A model generated the notes under the pieces. It searched no databases. It was not told where the DNA came from and saw nothing but the letters and a program-made list of their open reading frames with translations. 64,000 nt of DNA. It comes from an uncultured bacterium. Lineage in GTDB: Bacteria > Elusimicrobiota > Elusimicrobia > Elusimicrobiales > Elusimicrobiaceae. Shown here in pieces: positions 34,023-42,788 of this stretch. Each line of letters begins with the position of its first letter. The stretch's first letter is position 1. Both the position numbers and the translations under genes were made by a program. The DNA lies in NCBI GenBank assembly GCA_949291545.1, contig CASEWB010000011.1, positions 1-64,000 of the forward strand, written 5' to 3'.

Positions 34023-34505
34023 ATGTCTAGAGGGTTCACTTTAATTGAATTAATGGTAGTGGTACTGATTATTGGTATTTTGTCTTCGGTGGCGCTGCCG
34101 CAGTATACGGTGGCGATTGAAAAAGCCCGCTCTGCCGAGATGGTGTCCAATGTGCGCAACATTATCCAAGGGGACCAGATGTGGCGTTTGGTCCACCGTA
34201 ATGAAAAATATACGACTTGGAAAGATGTCTATTCTATCCCGGGGGCCACCTGCAGCGGTACGTCGTGCCAGACGAAAAATTTTTCGTACGATTTAGACGC
34301 CGCTGTTATGACGGATGCCGGAACGGGGGTAATTGCCAACGGGGATAGATTGGCCACTGGTGATAGCTTTTATGAGTGGGACGTAATGCGCAATGCAGAC
34401 CGCAGCTATACCAGCACCTGCTATGCTAATAGCACCCGTGTGGGCCGCGCGGTATGCCGCAGCCTGGAAGCACAAGGCTGGGTGTATATGGAAGGCGGCC
34501 AATAA
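34023..34505 (+). CDS. Type IV pilin-like protein
   Basis: Prepilin of 160 residues. The leader MSRG is followed by FTLIELMVVVLIIGILSSVA, with Glu at mature position 5. The C-terminal part has four cysteines in ATCSGTSCQTK, TCYANS and AVCRSLEAQGW. The final C-R/K-S/A-L-E/G block recurs in other pilins here (CKALGG at 57 kb, CEALSS at 4.6 kb), suggesting a shared disulfide-bounded C-terminal loop. It has its own promoter, ribosome-binding site and terminator and lies alone between unrelated genes. Confidence 0.9.
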   Translation: MSRGFTLIELMVVVLIIGILSSVALPQYTVAIEKARSAEMVSNVRNIIQGDQMWRLVHRNEKYTTWKDVYSIPGATCSGTSCQTKNFSYDLDAAVMTDAGTGVIANGDRLATGDSFYEWDVMRNADRSYTSTCYANSTRVGRAVCRSLEAQGWVYMEGGQ

Positions 34506-34523
34506 GCCATATTCCTTTGAAAT

Positions 34524-34555
34524 AAAAACCCCGAGCCAAAAGCTCGGGGTTTTTT
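34524..34555 (+). terminator. Intrinsic terminator after pilin gene
   Basis: An AACCCCGAGC/GCTCGGGGTT stem is followed by T6. Confidence 0.85.
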
Positions 34556-34620
34556 GCATAACCGTGCAGATTATCTAGTAAACTGCTGTTTAGAGGAATA
34601 TTGCTAACAGGAAAACGCCT

Positions 34621-35304
34621 TCAAAATGAAAAGGAGCCGTCCTTTAAATAATTGTTTGGTGTGGCCGAAGACCAGTTAATTCCTCTTTTGACCACTCGCG
34701 CTGGTATGCCAGCAATAATCACATTAGGTTCAGTAAATTTTTTGGATACGATGGCTCCTGCTCCAACTATGGAATTTTCGGCGATAGTAGTATTTTTTAG
34801 GACATAGGTCGCTTGGCCCAGCCAAACATGGTCACCTATTGTGATGGCTTTCCCTATGTTTAAACATTCTTTTGTGGTTTCGGAGTAGATAGCATGAAAA
34901 TCGGTATTCCAAATCTTAATGCCCCACGAAAACATACAATTTTTCCCTATTGTGATGGTGGAGTTATCCTCGCGTAGGGAAATATGAATCCCGGCCGCGG
35001 AAGATTTTGCCCCAATTTTAACTATGCAGTTATTAGTAGGGGATTGCCCTTCCCCAATTTCTATTTTCCCTTGAAAAAAGGATACGGAAGGATCTATGTC
35101 TATCACATTGCCATTACCCCATATATATATCTTTAATCCTTCTGGACAATAGGAAATTTTATTTCCTTTTCCGTATGCATATATGTTACGGAAAGGCCGG
35201 TGATAGAGCTTTTTTAACCATAAGGCAGCCAAGTGGGCTGTGTATTGTAGTTTATTCTCTCCGTATTTTGTCTTTAAAATTGCTTTTTGTGCAGCAAAAT
35301 CCAT
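34621..35304 (-). CDS. Hexapeptide-repeat acyltransferase, AT-rich (probable recent acquisition)
   Basis: A left-handed beta-helix acyltransferase of 227 residues, probably an O-acetyltransferase acting on a surface sugar. The start at 35304 is chosen because GAGGAG lies 6 nt upstream. Hexapeptide repeats run through the middle and end in GKAITIGDHVWLGQATYVLKN and the classic tail NSIVGAGAIVSKKF..NVIIAGIPARVVK. His acceptor candidates are in FHAIYSE. The gene is visibly richer in A+T than its neighbours and is preceded by an AT-rich palindromic region, suggesting transfer from elsewhere. No other polysaccharide genes are adjacent. Confidence 0.88.
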   Translation of the reverse strand: MDFAAQKAILKTKYGENKLQYTAHLAALWLKKLYHRPFRNIYAYGKGNKISYCPEGLKIYIWGNGNVIDIDPSVSFFQGKIEIGEGQSPTNNCIVKIGAKSSAAGIHISLREDNSTITIGKNCMFSWGIKIWNTDFHAIYSETTKECLNIGKAITIGDHVWLGQATYVLKNTTIAENSIVGAGAIVSKKFTEPNVIIAGIPARVVKRGINWSSATPNNYLKDGSFSF

Positions 35305-35364
35305 GCCAGGCTCCTCAAACAAATATAATTCTATTGGATAATAATAACTTAATTATAATAGTTT

Positions 35365-35398
35365 ATTTTATAAAATTTTTTACATAATTTTATAAAAT
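35365..35398. repeat. AT-rich perfect inverted repeat
   Basis: ATTTTATAAAATT and AATTTTATAAAAT pair over 13 bp with an 8-nt loop, just upstream of the AT-rich acyltransferase gene. No T-run follows, so it is unlikely to be a terminator. Confidence 0.6.
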
Positions 35399-35478
35399 AC
35401 TTAAGGATGCCTTTTGTTTTTGCAGATAAAATAATTTTACGCCATTGGCGCAAGCTCGCTAGAGAGGCCCCGTCCATT

Positions 35479-35512
35479 AAAAAAGGGAACGCCCTTAAGA
35501 GCGTTCCCTTTG
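35479..35512 (-). terminator. Terminator of the cdsA-dxr-rseP-ispG-proS operon
   Basis: On the minus strand AAAGGGAACGC/GCGTTCCCTTT forms a perfect stem with an 8-nt loop, followed by T6. Confidence 0.85.
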
Positions 35513-35538
35513 CATTTAATACTGTTAATCCGGAAAAT

Positions 35539-37263
35539 TTATTTCCCGGCGGCTTGCAGCAGTTTTGCTACCGCTTCGTCCAGGTTCCAGCGCACGGCAT
35601 CTTTATCGGTGCGTTTTTTATATTCGCACTGGCCGTCTTTCACGGTGCGGCTGCTGACTACCAAGCGGTGCGGCAGGCCGATTAAGTCCATATCCTTAAA
35701 CTTAATGCCGGCGCGTTCGTCGCGGTCGTCCAACAACACGGACAGGCCCGCTTTTTCCAACTGGGCGGTAATTTCGTCCGCGTGTTTTTTGACTTCGGGG
35801 TTAGATGCATAGTCAATGGCCACAAGTGCCACGTCAAACGGGGTTAACGGCGCAGGCCAAACAATGCCGTTATCGTCGTGGGACTGTTCAATGGCGGCGG
35901 CCACCACGCGGCTGATGCCAATGCCGTAGCAACCCATAATCATAGGTTTGGCGGTTTGGTTTTCGTCCAGGAAAGTGGCTCCCATGGCGGCGGAATATTT
36001 GGTGCCCAGTTTGAACACATGCCCCGCTTCAATGCCGCGGGTGAAGGTGAATTCGTGCCCGCAGCGGGCGCATTTATCGCCGGCGGAGGCCATTTTTAAA
36101 TCGGCATATACGTCTACGGTAATGTCGCGGCGGGGGGTGACGTTGATGGTGTGGACGTCTTTTTCGTTCCCGCCGGAAACGCCGTTTACAATATTTTTGA
36201 CGTAGTTGTCGGCGTAAATCATTACGGACGGATTTTTCTCTTTCAGCCCCTGCGCGCCCGCAAAGCCCACAAACGAACCCGTTACCTGGGTGTAGACTTC
36301 TTCGGACGCTTTTTCCAGCTCGTTGCATTTTAAGAGCGCTTTAAATTTAAATTCGTTTAACTCGTGGTCGCCTCGTACCAAGGCCACCACCGGTTTGCCG
36401 TCGGCCGTGAACACCAACAGTTTAATTAACTGCGAAGTGGGCACATGGAGCATATCGGCTACGTCTTCGATGGTGTACGCTTTGGGGGTGGAACGTTTTT
36501 CCATCGGTTTTAAATCGGCTTCGTTGATGGCAATATCCGCCGGGGCCTGGATTTCGGCCTTTTCCGTGTTGGCGGCATACCCGCAGGAAGGGCAGTTGGC
36601 GATGGCGTCCTCGCCGGTGGAGGCGAGCACCATAAATTCGTGCGAAAAGTTCCCGCCGATGGCGCCGGTGTCTGCCTCTACGGCTTTAAATTCAAACCCA
36701 CAGCGCGTAAAAATGCGTTGGTAGGCGTCGTACATTTTTTGGTACCATTCGTTGGCTCCTTCGTCGTTGGCGGCAAAGGAGTAGGCGTCTTTCATATAGA
36801 ATTCGCGCGCGCGCATCACGCCAAAGCGGGGGCGGATTTCGTCGCGGAATTTGGTGCCGAACTGATAAAGGCAAAAGGGGAGCTGTTTGTAAGAGGTGGT
36901 GTCCTTTTTCACCAAGTCCGTCATTACTTCTTCGGCGGTGGGGGCAAAGCAGAATTCGGCGTCTTTGCGGTCGGCAAAGCGCAACAGTTCCTTGCCGTAG
37001 TACGTCCAGCGGCCGCTTTCTTCCCAAAGTTCTTTGGGCTGCACTAACGGCAGCCACACTTCGCACGCGCCGGCGCGGTCCATTTCTTCGCGCACGATGT
37101 TTTCCACTTTTTTAAGCACTCTAAGCCCCAACGGCAGCCATTCATACAGGCCGCTGGCCACTTTGCGGATAAGCCCCGCGCGGATCATCAATTTGGCCGA
37201 AAGCGTATCGGCGTCTTTGGGCGCTTCTTTTAAGGTAGGCAAATAATACTGTGAGAGTTTCAT
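35539..37263 (-). CDS. proS: Prolyl-tRNA synthetase (bacterial type)
   Basis: Class II aminoacyl-tRNA synthetase of 574 residues. It has motif 1 around GLRVLKKVENIVREEMDRAGACEV, motif 2 around FGTKFRDEIRPRFGVMRAREF and motif 3 at YGIGISRVVAAAIEQ. The large insertion between motifs 2 and 3 is the editing domain (YbaK-like) that clears misacylated Ala-tRNA-Pro. The C-terminal anticodon-binding domain begins near FDVALVAIDYA. A perfect GGA-type site is weak upstream, but the start matches the family N-terminus. It follows ispG by 15 nt and is the last gene of the block. Confidence 0.97.
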   Translation of the reverse strand: MKLSQYYLPTLKEAPKDADTLSAKLMIRAGLIRKVASGLYEWLPLGLRVLKKVENIVREEMDRAGACEVWLPLVQPKELWEESGRWTYYGKELLRFADRKDAEFCFAPTAEEVMTDLVKKDTTSYKQLPFCLYQFGTKFRDEIRPRFGVMRAREFYMKDAYSFAANDEGANEWYQKMYDAYQRIFTRCGFEFKAVEADTGAIGGNFSHEFMVLASTGEDAIANCPSCGYAANTEKAEIQAPADIAINEADLKPMEKRSTPKAYTIEDVADMLHVPTSQLIKLLVFTADGKPVVALVRGDHELNEFKFKALLKCNELEKASEEVYTQVTGSFVGFAGAQGLKEKNPSVMIYADNYVKNIVNGVSGGNEKDVHTINVTPRRDITVDVYADLKMASAGDKCARCGHEFTFTRGIEAGHVFKLGTKYSAAMGATFLDENQTAKPMIMGCYGIGISRVVAAAIEQSHDDNGIVWPAPLTPFDVALVAIDYASNPEVKKHADEITAQLEKAGLSVLLDDRDERAGIKFKDMDLIGLPHRLVVSSRTVKDGQCEYKKRTDKDAVRWNLDEAVAKLLQAAGK

Positions 37264-37278
37264 TTTGTAATATCCTTT

Positions 37279-38361
37279 TTATTTTTTCCAGTCTTTAATT
37301 TTTTGAATTAAAAAATCTACCCATTTTTCCTGGGGGAGTTTGAACATCGTCTGCCCGTGTTCAAAGTACAGGCCTTCGCCTTTGCCGCCGGCGATGCCAA
37401 AGTCGGCGTCGCGCGCTTCGCCCGGGCCGTTTACCACGCAGCCCATCACCGCAATTTTAAGCCCGGTGGCTTTTTGCAGGAGGGCTTTGTCGGAATAGAT
37501 TTTGTCTTCCAGTGCGTGCACGGTGCCCGTCACGTCCACTTGCGTGCGGCCGCAGGTGGGGCAGGAAATCAAATTCGGGCCGTATTCGCGCAGGCCGAGC
37601 GCTTTTAAAATTTCGTACGCGGTGCGCACCTGCATGCGCGGGTCTTCCGTCAGCGATACGCGTATCGTGGCGCCAATGCCTTTTTGCAAGAGCGTCCCCA
37701 GCGCAACGGCGCTTTTTACCGTGCCGCTTAAAAAGCTGCCCGCTTCCGTCAGCCCAATGTGCAGCGGAATATCGCTCTGCTGGGCAAATAATTCGTTGGC
37801 CAGTACGGTGCGTTTAAAATTGTCCGACTTGAGCGACACCACCACATCTTTGAAATTTAATTGTTCCAAAATGTTGGCTTGTTCCAGGGCTTCGTTTACC
37901 ATTACTTCGGCCCACTTTTCGTCGGACAAATCCATTTTGCCCTGTACGCTTTTTAAGTATTTCACACTGCCCGCGTTTACGCCAATGCGTATGGCCACGC
38001 CGGCGTCCTTGGCGGCTTTTACGACTTCTTTGGTGTTTTCCACCGCGCCAATGTTGCCGGGGTTGATGCGCACTTTATCTACGCCTTGTTTAATGGCTTC
38101 CAGGGCGAGTTTATAGTCAAAGTGAATGTCCGCCACCAGGGGGGAGTGAATGCGTTTTTTAATTTCGCCGATGGCTTGGGCGGCCTGCATATCGGGCACG
38201 GCCACGCGGTTGATTTCGCAGCCGGCGTCTTCCAGCAGGTTGATTTGGGCGGCCGTGGCCAGGGCGTCGCGTGTATCGGTGTTGCACATGCTTTGCACGC
38301 GCACCGGGTGGCCGGAGCCTAAAATATACGGGCCTACTTTTACTTCTCTAGTCTTGTACAT
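37279..38361 (-). CDS. ispG: 4-hydroxy-3-methylbut-2-enyl diphosphate synthase (flavodoxin)
   Basis: [4Fe-4S] enzyme of the MEP isoprenoid pathway, 360 residues. The TIM-barrel part starts REVKVGPYILGSGHPVRVQSM. The C-terminal cluster domain has CPTCGRTQVDV (CxxC) and GCVVNGPGEARDADFGIAGG (third Cys and conserved Glu). The start overlaps the rseP stop by 14 nt. dxr, the first committed enzyme of the same pathway, lies two genes upstream in the same operon. Confidence 0.97.
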   Translation of the reverse strand: MYKTREVKVGPYILGSGHPVRVQSMCNTDTRDALATAAQINLLEDAGCEINRVAVPDMQAAQAIGEIKKRIHSPLVADIHFDYKLALEAIKQGVDKVRINPGNIGAVENTKEVVKAAKDAGVAIRIGVNAGSVKYLKSVQGKMDLSDEKWAEVMVNEALEQANILEQLNFKDVVVSLKSDNFKRTVLANELFAQQSDIPLHIGLTEAGSFLSGTVKSAVALGTLLQKGIGATIRVSLTEDPRMQVRTAYEILKALGLREYGPNLISCPTCGRTQVDVTGTVHALEDKIYSDKALLQKATGLKIAVMGCVVNGPGEARDADFGIAGGKGEGLYFEHGQTMFKLPQEKWVDFLIQKIKDWKK

Positions 38362-39475
38362 ATTCCGCCTCCGCGGGTTTGGTTTTGCCGTCTTGCGTTT
38401 GCGTTACAGCGGCGGCGGTTTTAGGAGCAAAGAAAATACGTTTGATGTCCGAGTACGACGCATACACCACCAGCAAAAGCAGGATAAACAACCCTACGTT
38501 GGCCGCGTGGTTGAGCATTTTTTCCGTCGGCAATTTGTGGGTCAGCCCTTCCCATAGGTATACCAAGGCGTATCCGCCGTCCAGTATCGGAATGGGGAAC
38601 AGGTTGAACATTCCCACCGCCAAAGAAAGCATCGCAATCAAAAATACAAAATCAAACAAGCTGCGGTGCACCGACTGATGGATAATGTTTACAATGCCAA
38701 TGGGGCCGGCCAGTTCGGGCGCTTTCTTTTTGGTAAAGCTCTGCCCCAGGGACGAAAGCGAAAATTTCGTCCAGTAGTAGCACTGGTAGACGCCCAGCCC
38801 GGCGGCTTTCCACAGCGGAACTTGGTTGTAAGTCGGGTTGACGGTAATGCCCAGCACGGTGGGGGCGTTTTCTGTAAAATCGCCGTCTTTTACGGTGGCC
38901 GTCAGCGTTTGGCCGGCGCGTTCGTAAGTAAGGGTGATGTCTCCTTTGCGCTGGGCCATAGCTTGGGTTAAATCCTGCCAGTTGGCAATTGCCTTACCGT
39001 TTATTTGGCGGATAATATCGCCTGCTTGCAAATCCAATTTTTCGGCGGGGTAGCCTTTGGCTACGGTTCCTACTGCCGCCGGGAGTTTGACGGGGTCCGT
39101 TTCCGGCATACCTTTGATGTAAATCAGTACGCCAAAAATAAGCGCCGCCAGCACATAGTTAAACAATGCGCCATTGACCACCATAAAAAACTTGGCATAC
39201 CATTTTTTGGCGGCAAATTCGTACGGTTTGGGCGGTTCGGGGGCGTTTTCGGGGTGGAACATCGGGCCGGCGGGCTCTACAAAGCCGCCAAACGGAATGG
39301 CGCGGATTTGGTAGTCCGTATCGCCCACTTTTTTGTGCCACAGAATTTTGCCAAATCCAAACGAAAATTCATTTACGCGGATACCGGTCAAGCGGCAGGC
39401 AATGTAGTGCCCGAACTCGTGGATAATCACAATCGGGCTGAGCACAACAATAACGGCAACAATGGATAAAAGCAT
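38348..39475 (-). CDS. rseP: Site-2 (M50) intramembrane zinc metalloprotease
   Basis: A 375-residue inner-membrane protease of the RseP family that cleaves anti-sigma factors or signal-peptide remnants. HEFGH (residues 19-23) is in the first membrane helix. A single PDZ domain follows (KGYPAEKLDLQAGDIIRQINGK), then NLFPIPILDGG, the second active-site motif, in the third helix. The C-terminal helix LGLFILLLLVV-type and a charged tail follow. E. coli RseP has two PDZ domains; one PDZ is common elsewhere. It sits between dxr and ispG, 8 nt after dxr. Confidence 0.95.
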   Translation of the reverse strand: MLLSIVAVIVVLSPIVIIHEFGHYIACRLTGIRVNEFSFGFGKILWHKKVGDTDYQIRAIPFGGFVEPAGPMFHPENAPEPPKPYEFAAKKWYAKFFMVVNGALFNYVLAALIFGVLIYIKGMPETDPVKLPAAVGTVAKGYPAEKLDLQAGDIIRQINGKAIANWQDLTQAMAQRKGDITLTYERAGQTLTATVKDGDFTENAPTVLGITVNPTYNQVPLWKAAGLGVYQCYYWTKFSLSSLGQSFTKKKAPELAGPIGIVNIIHQSVHRSLFDFVFLIAMLSLAVGMFNLFPIPILDGGYALVYLWEGLTHKLPTEKMLNHAANVGLFILLLLVVYASYSDIKRIFFAPKTAAAVTQTQDGKTKPAEAEYVQD

Positions 39476-39483
39476 ATCTTCTC

Positions 39484-40683
39484 CTAAATAACAGCTTTTT
39501 TATAGCTTTTTTCTTTTAAGCACGCCAGCGCAGCTTCCCGCGCCCATTGGTCGGCCTCTAAGGCTTGGTTTAGTGTTGCATCGCCTTGGGTTTGCGGGGC
39601 GGATTTAAGCACCGTGTAAACCAATTTGGCAATATCCGTAAATTTGATTTGCTCCTTTAAGAACGCGTCTACGGCAATTTCGTCCGCCGCGCTTAACACG
39701 GCCGGCAGAATACCGCCTTTGCGCGCCGCCGCCAAGGCCAAATCCAGGCAGGGGAAGCGGTCCAAATCCGGTTCAAAAAATTCCAGTTTGGCGGCTTCAA
39801 ACAAATTCAGTTTTTTCACCGGGCCCGGCGCACGGCGCGGGTAGGTGATGGCGTACTGTATCGGCACGCGCATATCAGGCTCGCCCATTTGCGCCAAAAT
39901 GGCCCCGTCGTTAAATTCCACCGCCGAGTGTACGATAGACTGCGGGTGAATGACGATTTGCACCTTTTCTTCGGGCAGGGCAAACAAATTCATAATTTCA
40001 ATGGACTCAAAGCCTTTGTTCATGAGGGTGGCGGAGTCGATGGTAATTTTTTTGCCCATGCGCCAGCGCGGGTGGTTTAAGGCTTCGCCGGGGGTAACCG
40101 TGGAAAGCGCGCCTTTGCGCTTGGCAAACGGCCCGCCGGAAGCAGTCAAAAACACGCGGGAAATTTGGGGTTCCAATTTGGTATATCCGTGTTCGTCGGC
40201 CATACCGCTTAAGCATTGGAAAATGGCCGAAGGCTCGCTGTCCACCGGCAGGATAGCGGCTTGCCAGCGTTCGCATTCTTTCATGAGGGTTTTGCCGGCC
40301 ATTACCATAGGTTCTTTGTTGGCCAGCGCAACGGTTTTGCCGGCCTTGATGGCGCTGACCAGCGGCTGAAAGCCTACGGCGCCCACCACCCCGCTGATAA
40401 TTAAATCCGCCGTCGGCAGCGAAGCCATAAACATCAAGCTTTCAATTTCCGGCGGCAATAGGCGGGTGCCTTCGGGCATTTGGTCTTTGATTTTTTCGTA
40501 ACTTTGCGGATTTAAGACGGCCGCAAAGCGGGGCTTAAACGTATGAAGTTGTTTTAAAAAAAGTTCCGTATTGTTGTTGGCGGACAGAGCCATTACGCGG
40601 TACTCCTGGCCCAGACGCGCAATTACGTCCAGGGCGGACGTGCCGATAGAACCCGTGGAGCCCAAGATAACGATGTTTTTCAT
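39484..40683 (-). CDS. dxr: 1-deoxy-D-xylulose 5-phosphate reductoisomerase
   Basis: NADPH-dependent enzyme making MEP, the first committed step of isoprenoid synthesis. It has 399 residues. The NADPH motif is VILGSTGSIGTSALDV. Active-site segments are LANKEPMVMAG, LPVDSEPSAIFQ (metal-binding Asp/Glu) and LTASGGPF, and KITIDSATLMNKGFESIE is the family signature. The ATGA start overlaps the cdsA stop by 4 nt. The product feeds ispG two genes downstream and, eventually, undecaprenyl diphosphate via uppS upstream. Confidence 0.97.
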   Translation of the reverse strand: MKNIVILGSTGSIGTSALDVIARLGQEYRVMALSANNNTELFLKQLHTFKPRFAAVLNPQSYEKIKDQMPEGTRLLPPEIESLMFMASLPTADLIISGVVGAVGFQPLVSAIKAGKTVALANKEPMVMAGKTLMKECERWQAAILPVDSEPSAIFQCLSGMADEHGYTKLEPQISRVFLTASGGPFAKRKGALSTVTPGEALNHPRWRMGKKITIDSATLMNKGFESIEIMNLFALPEEKVQIVIHPQSIVHSAVEFNDGAILAQMGEPDMRVPIQYAITYPRRAPGPVKKLNLFEAAKLEFFEPDLDRFPCLDLALAAARKGGILPAVLSAADEIAVDAFLKEQIKFTDIAKLVYTVLKSAPQTQGDATLNQALEADQWAREAALACLKEKSYKKAVI

Positions 40684-41498
40684 AAGGTGTAGAGCACTAC
40701 ATAGTAAAATAACGGTGCGAGAAGCAGGTAAGAGTCAAACCGGTCTAAAAAACCGCCGTGGCCGGGCAGCAGGTTGGAAGAATCTTTCACGCCCGTAGAG
40801 CGTTTGATAACGGATTCGGCTAAATCGGACACTTGGCCCACTACCGCAACCAAAAGCCCTAATAAAATAGCTTCCTTGACGGAAAACAACGTGGACAAAA
40901 ACAAATGCCGCATCAGCACCGCGCCGCCTACCGCCAACACCGTGCCGCCCACAGCGCCTTCCCACGTCTTTTTGGGGCTGACTTCCTGGTTCAGCTTGTG
41001 CCGCCCAAAGAAACGCCCGCTAAAATAGGCGCCCGTATCGCTGATCCATACGGTGATAATCATAAACAAAGTTAAATATTCGCCATAGGTGGCAATATCG
41101 CGCAGATTCACTAAATGCGCCAGCGACCACGGAATTAAAAATACGCCCGTAAAAGTATTGCAAACGCGGTCCCAAGAACGTTTGGGGGTGAGTACTTCCA
41201 CCAAAAGCACGCCAAAAATGACGATGCTGATAGAAAAAGGATACAAATTGTTGGGAAGGTCGGTCATTTCCGTTGGAGTGCGGCCTAAAATAGCTACCAC
41301 TGCCATCAATAAACCGAAAAACATCAGGCTGATCATATGCACCGGTTTTTTGCCGGCCGTCAGCACCAGGCCATATTCGTACAGGCACAGCAAGATTACA
41401 CAGCCCACAAAAGCCATGTAAATCACGCCGCCAAAATGAATGGCGGCTAAAATAACGGGAATCCCAATCAGGGCGGTTAAAATTCTAGGTAATAGCAT
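40680..41498 (-). CDS. cdsA: Phosphatidate cytidylyltransferase
   Basis: Makes CDP-diacylglycerol, the precursor of phospholipids, in the inner membrane. It has 272 residues with about seven hydrophobic segments. The C-terminal CDS signature is complete: SPKKTWEGAVGG and SVIKRSTGVKDSSNLLPGHG followed by GFLDRFDS. A TAAAAT box (41505-41510) ends exactly 6 nt before the ATG and there is no Shine-Dalgarno, so it probably starts a leaderless transcript covering cdsA-dxr-rseP-ispG-proS. Confidence 0.95.
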   Translation of the reverse strand: MLLPRILTALIGIPVILAAIHFGGVIYMAFVGCVILLCLYEYGLVLTAGKKPVHMISLMFFGLLMAVVAILGRTPTEMTDLPNNLYPFSISIVIFGVLLVEVLTPKRSWDRVCNTFTGVFLIPWSLAHLVNLRDIATYGEYLTLFMIITVWISDTGAYFSGRFFGRHKLNQEVSPKKTWEGAVGGTVLAVGGAVLMRHLFLSTLFSVKEAILLGLLVAVVGQVSDLAESVIKRSTGVKDSSNLLPGHGGFLDRFDSYLLLAPLFYYVVLYTL

Positions 41499-41556
41499 AT
41501 CTTTATTTTACTATATTTAGGCGGGTTTATCTTGTAAAAGCAGAGGGGGAAAAAGG

Positions 41557-42075
41557 TTAGCGGCAGAGTACTTTTTCAAACGCGTGGCGCGCCTGGTGCT
41601 CCCGGACGAAAATAATGCCGCAGTTGGTAAACCCGCACCGGGCCAACAAATGCTGCATCGGGTAGTTCTCGGGGTGAGTGTCGGCCCGAAGCGAAAAAAT
41701 GTTTTGCGCCAAGGTGGCTTGCTCCCAAAATTCCAACACTTTTAAGGCGGCCCCGGTGCCGCGGAGTTTTTCCGTCAGGGCAAAACGGTGCAGCACACAA
41801 TAGGCCCCGTCCGACAGCCAGGCTCCTTGTTCGATGCGGCGGTAGGGGGTTTCGTCTTCAAACGAGAGCGCAAAATAACCATTCACCTCGCCTTGGGTTT
41901 CCAGCACATAGCCTTTGCCGCGGGCGATATCGTCATGCAAAATTTCTTGATTGGGGTAGCCGTCCTGCCACTGGTTTACTTGGCGGACTTTTAAAAGCGT
42001 TTTGGCTTGGCGGATAATTTGCCGGATGCGAGGCAAATCATTCGGCCGGGCGGTACGGATATGGACGTTGTTCAT
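41557..42075 (-). CDS. GNAT-family acetyltransferase
   Basis: A 172-residue acetyltransferase. VHIRTARPNDLPRIRQII is a typical GNAT start. GYVLETQGEVNGYFALSF, VLHRFALTEKLRGTGAALKVLEF (with the R-G-T-G-A acetyl-CoA loop) and LARCGFTNCGIIFV complete the fold. The substrate is unknown; the pattern is close to generic YitI/RimI-like cytosolic GNATs. The ATGA start overlaps the stop of the DNA-alkylation-repair-like gene, so the two are co-translated. It sits between uppS and cdsA, which are usually adjacent. Confidence 0.85.
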   Translation of the reverse strand: MNNVHIRTARPNDLPRIRQIIRQAKTLLKVRQVNQWQDGYPNQEILHDDIARGKGYVLETQGEVNGYFALSFEDETPYRRIEQGAWLSDGAYCVLHRFALTEKLRGTGAALKVLEFWEQATLAQNIFSLRADTHPENYPMQHLLARCGFTNCGIIFVREHQARHAFEKVLCR

Positions 42076-42788
42076 TTGCGTTTGGCCACCATTGCTTTTG
42101 TTTTAGGGCTTTTTAGTTCCCACAGGGCGTTGGTTGCTACCCAACGGGCGGAACGGTTGTCCGCATACAAATCCAAAATTTCTTCGGCCACGGCAATGGC
42201 TTTGGGGGTTAAACGGGGGTTTTTTTTGCCAATGTTGCGCAACGCCCAGTTGACCGCTTTATGCACCATAGGCCGCGGGTCGCAGGCGTGGTTTTTAATC
42301 AGTGGGAACATCTTAATAAGGTCTTCGTCCTTGGTCTTGGCCCGGGGCGCCGCCAGGGTGCAAATAACGGCAAATCCGGCCCGGCGGACGAATTCTTCCT
42401 CGCGTTTAATCCAACGTTCGGCCAGCTTGAAGGGATTTTTGACTTTAGAAAATAAATTACCGGCGCATAAATCGCAAATATCCCAGGAATTGAGTTCCCG
42501 GGCCCAAGCGTCCAGTTTTTCGCGCGTCATTTGTGCCGGGTCCGCCAGCATAGAGGCCATAATCCGCGCTTCGTGTATGCCGCTTTCCCACAGGGCTTCG
42601 GCCAGTTCCTGGTCCGGCCGCGGCAGGCCTTTTACCAAAATCCTCAGCGTAGTAACGGGCGTGCCCAGCGCTTTATCCGTGCAGATGCCAAAACGCTGCG
42701 CCATCTGTTTCTTGAAAGAGGCAGAGGAGAAGCGTTTAATCCGCCGGAGCATTTCTTCGGCGCGGGAATGAATCAGCGGGGTAGTCAT
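42072..42788 (-). CDS. DNA alkylation repair (AlkD-like HEAT-repeat) protein
   Basis: A 238-residue, all-helical protein resembling the AlkD/DNA_alkylation family. Matching blocks are MAQRFGICTDKALGTPVTTLR, GLPRPDQELAEALWESGIHEARIMASML, LNSWDICDLCAGNL (conserved Trp-Asp and Asp), VRRAGFAVICTLA and PRPMVHKAVNWALRNIGKK. Family members excise bulky or cationic alkylated bases or bind DNA without catalysis. The start overlaps the uppS stop by 4 nt, so it is part of the uppS transcript although functionally unrelated. Function is inferred from family resemblance only. Confidence 0.85.
   Translation of the reverse strand: MTTPLIHSRAEEMLRRIKRFSSASFKKQMAQRFGICTDKALGTPVTTLRILVKGLPRPDQELAEALWESGIHEARIMASMLADPAQMTREKLDAWARELNSWDICDLCAGNLFSKVKNPFKLAERWIKREEEFVRRAGFAVICTLAAPRAKTKDEDLIKMFPLIKNHACDPRPMVHKAVNWALRNIGKKNPRLTPKAIAVAEEILDLYADNRSARWVATNALWELKSPKTKAMVAKRK

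Noticed and set aside
35365-35398. AT palindrome considered as an insertion-sequence end or an origin element
   Set aside because: No transposase, no DnaA-box cluster and no dnaA/dnaN genes are nearby; it is reported only as a repeat.
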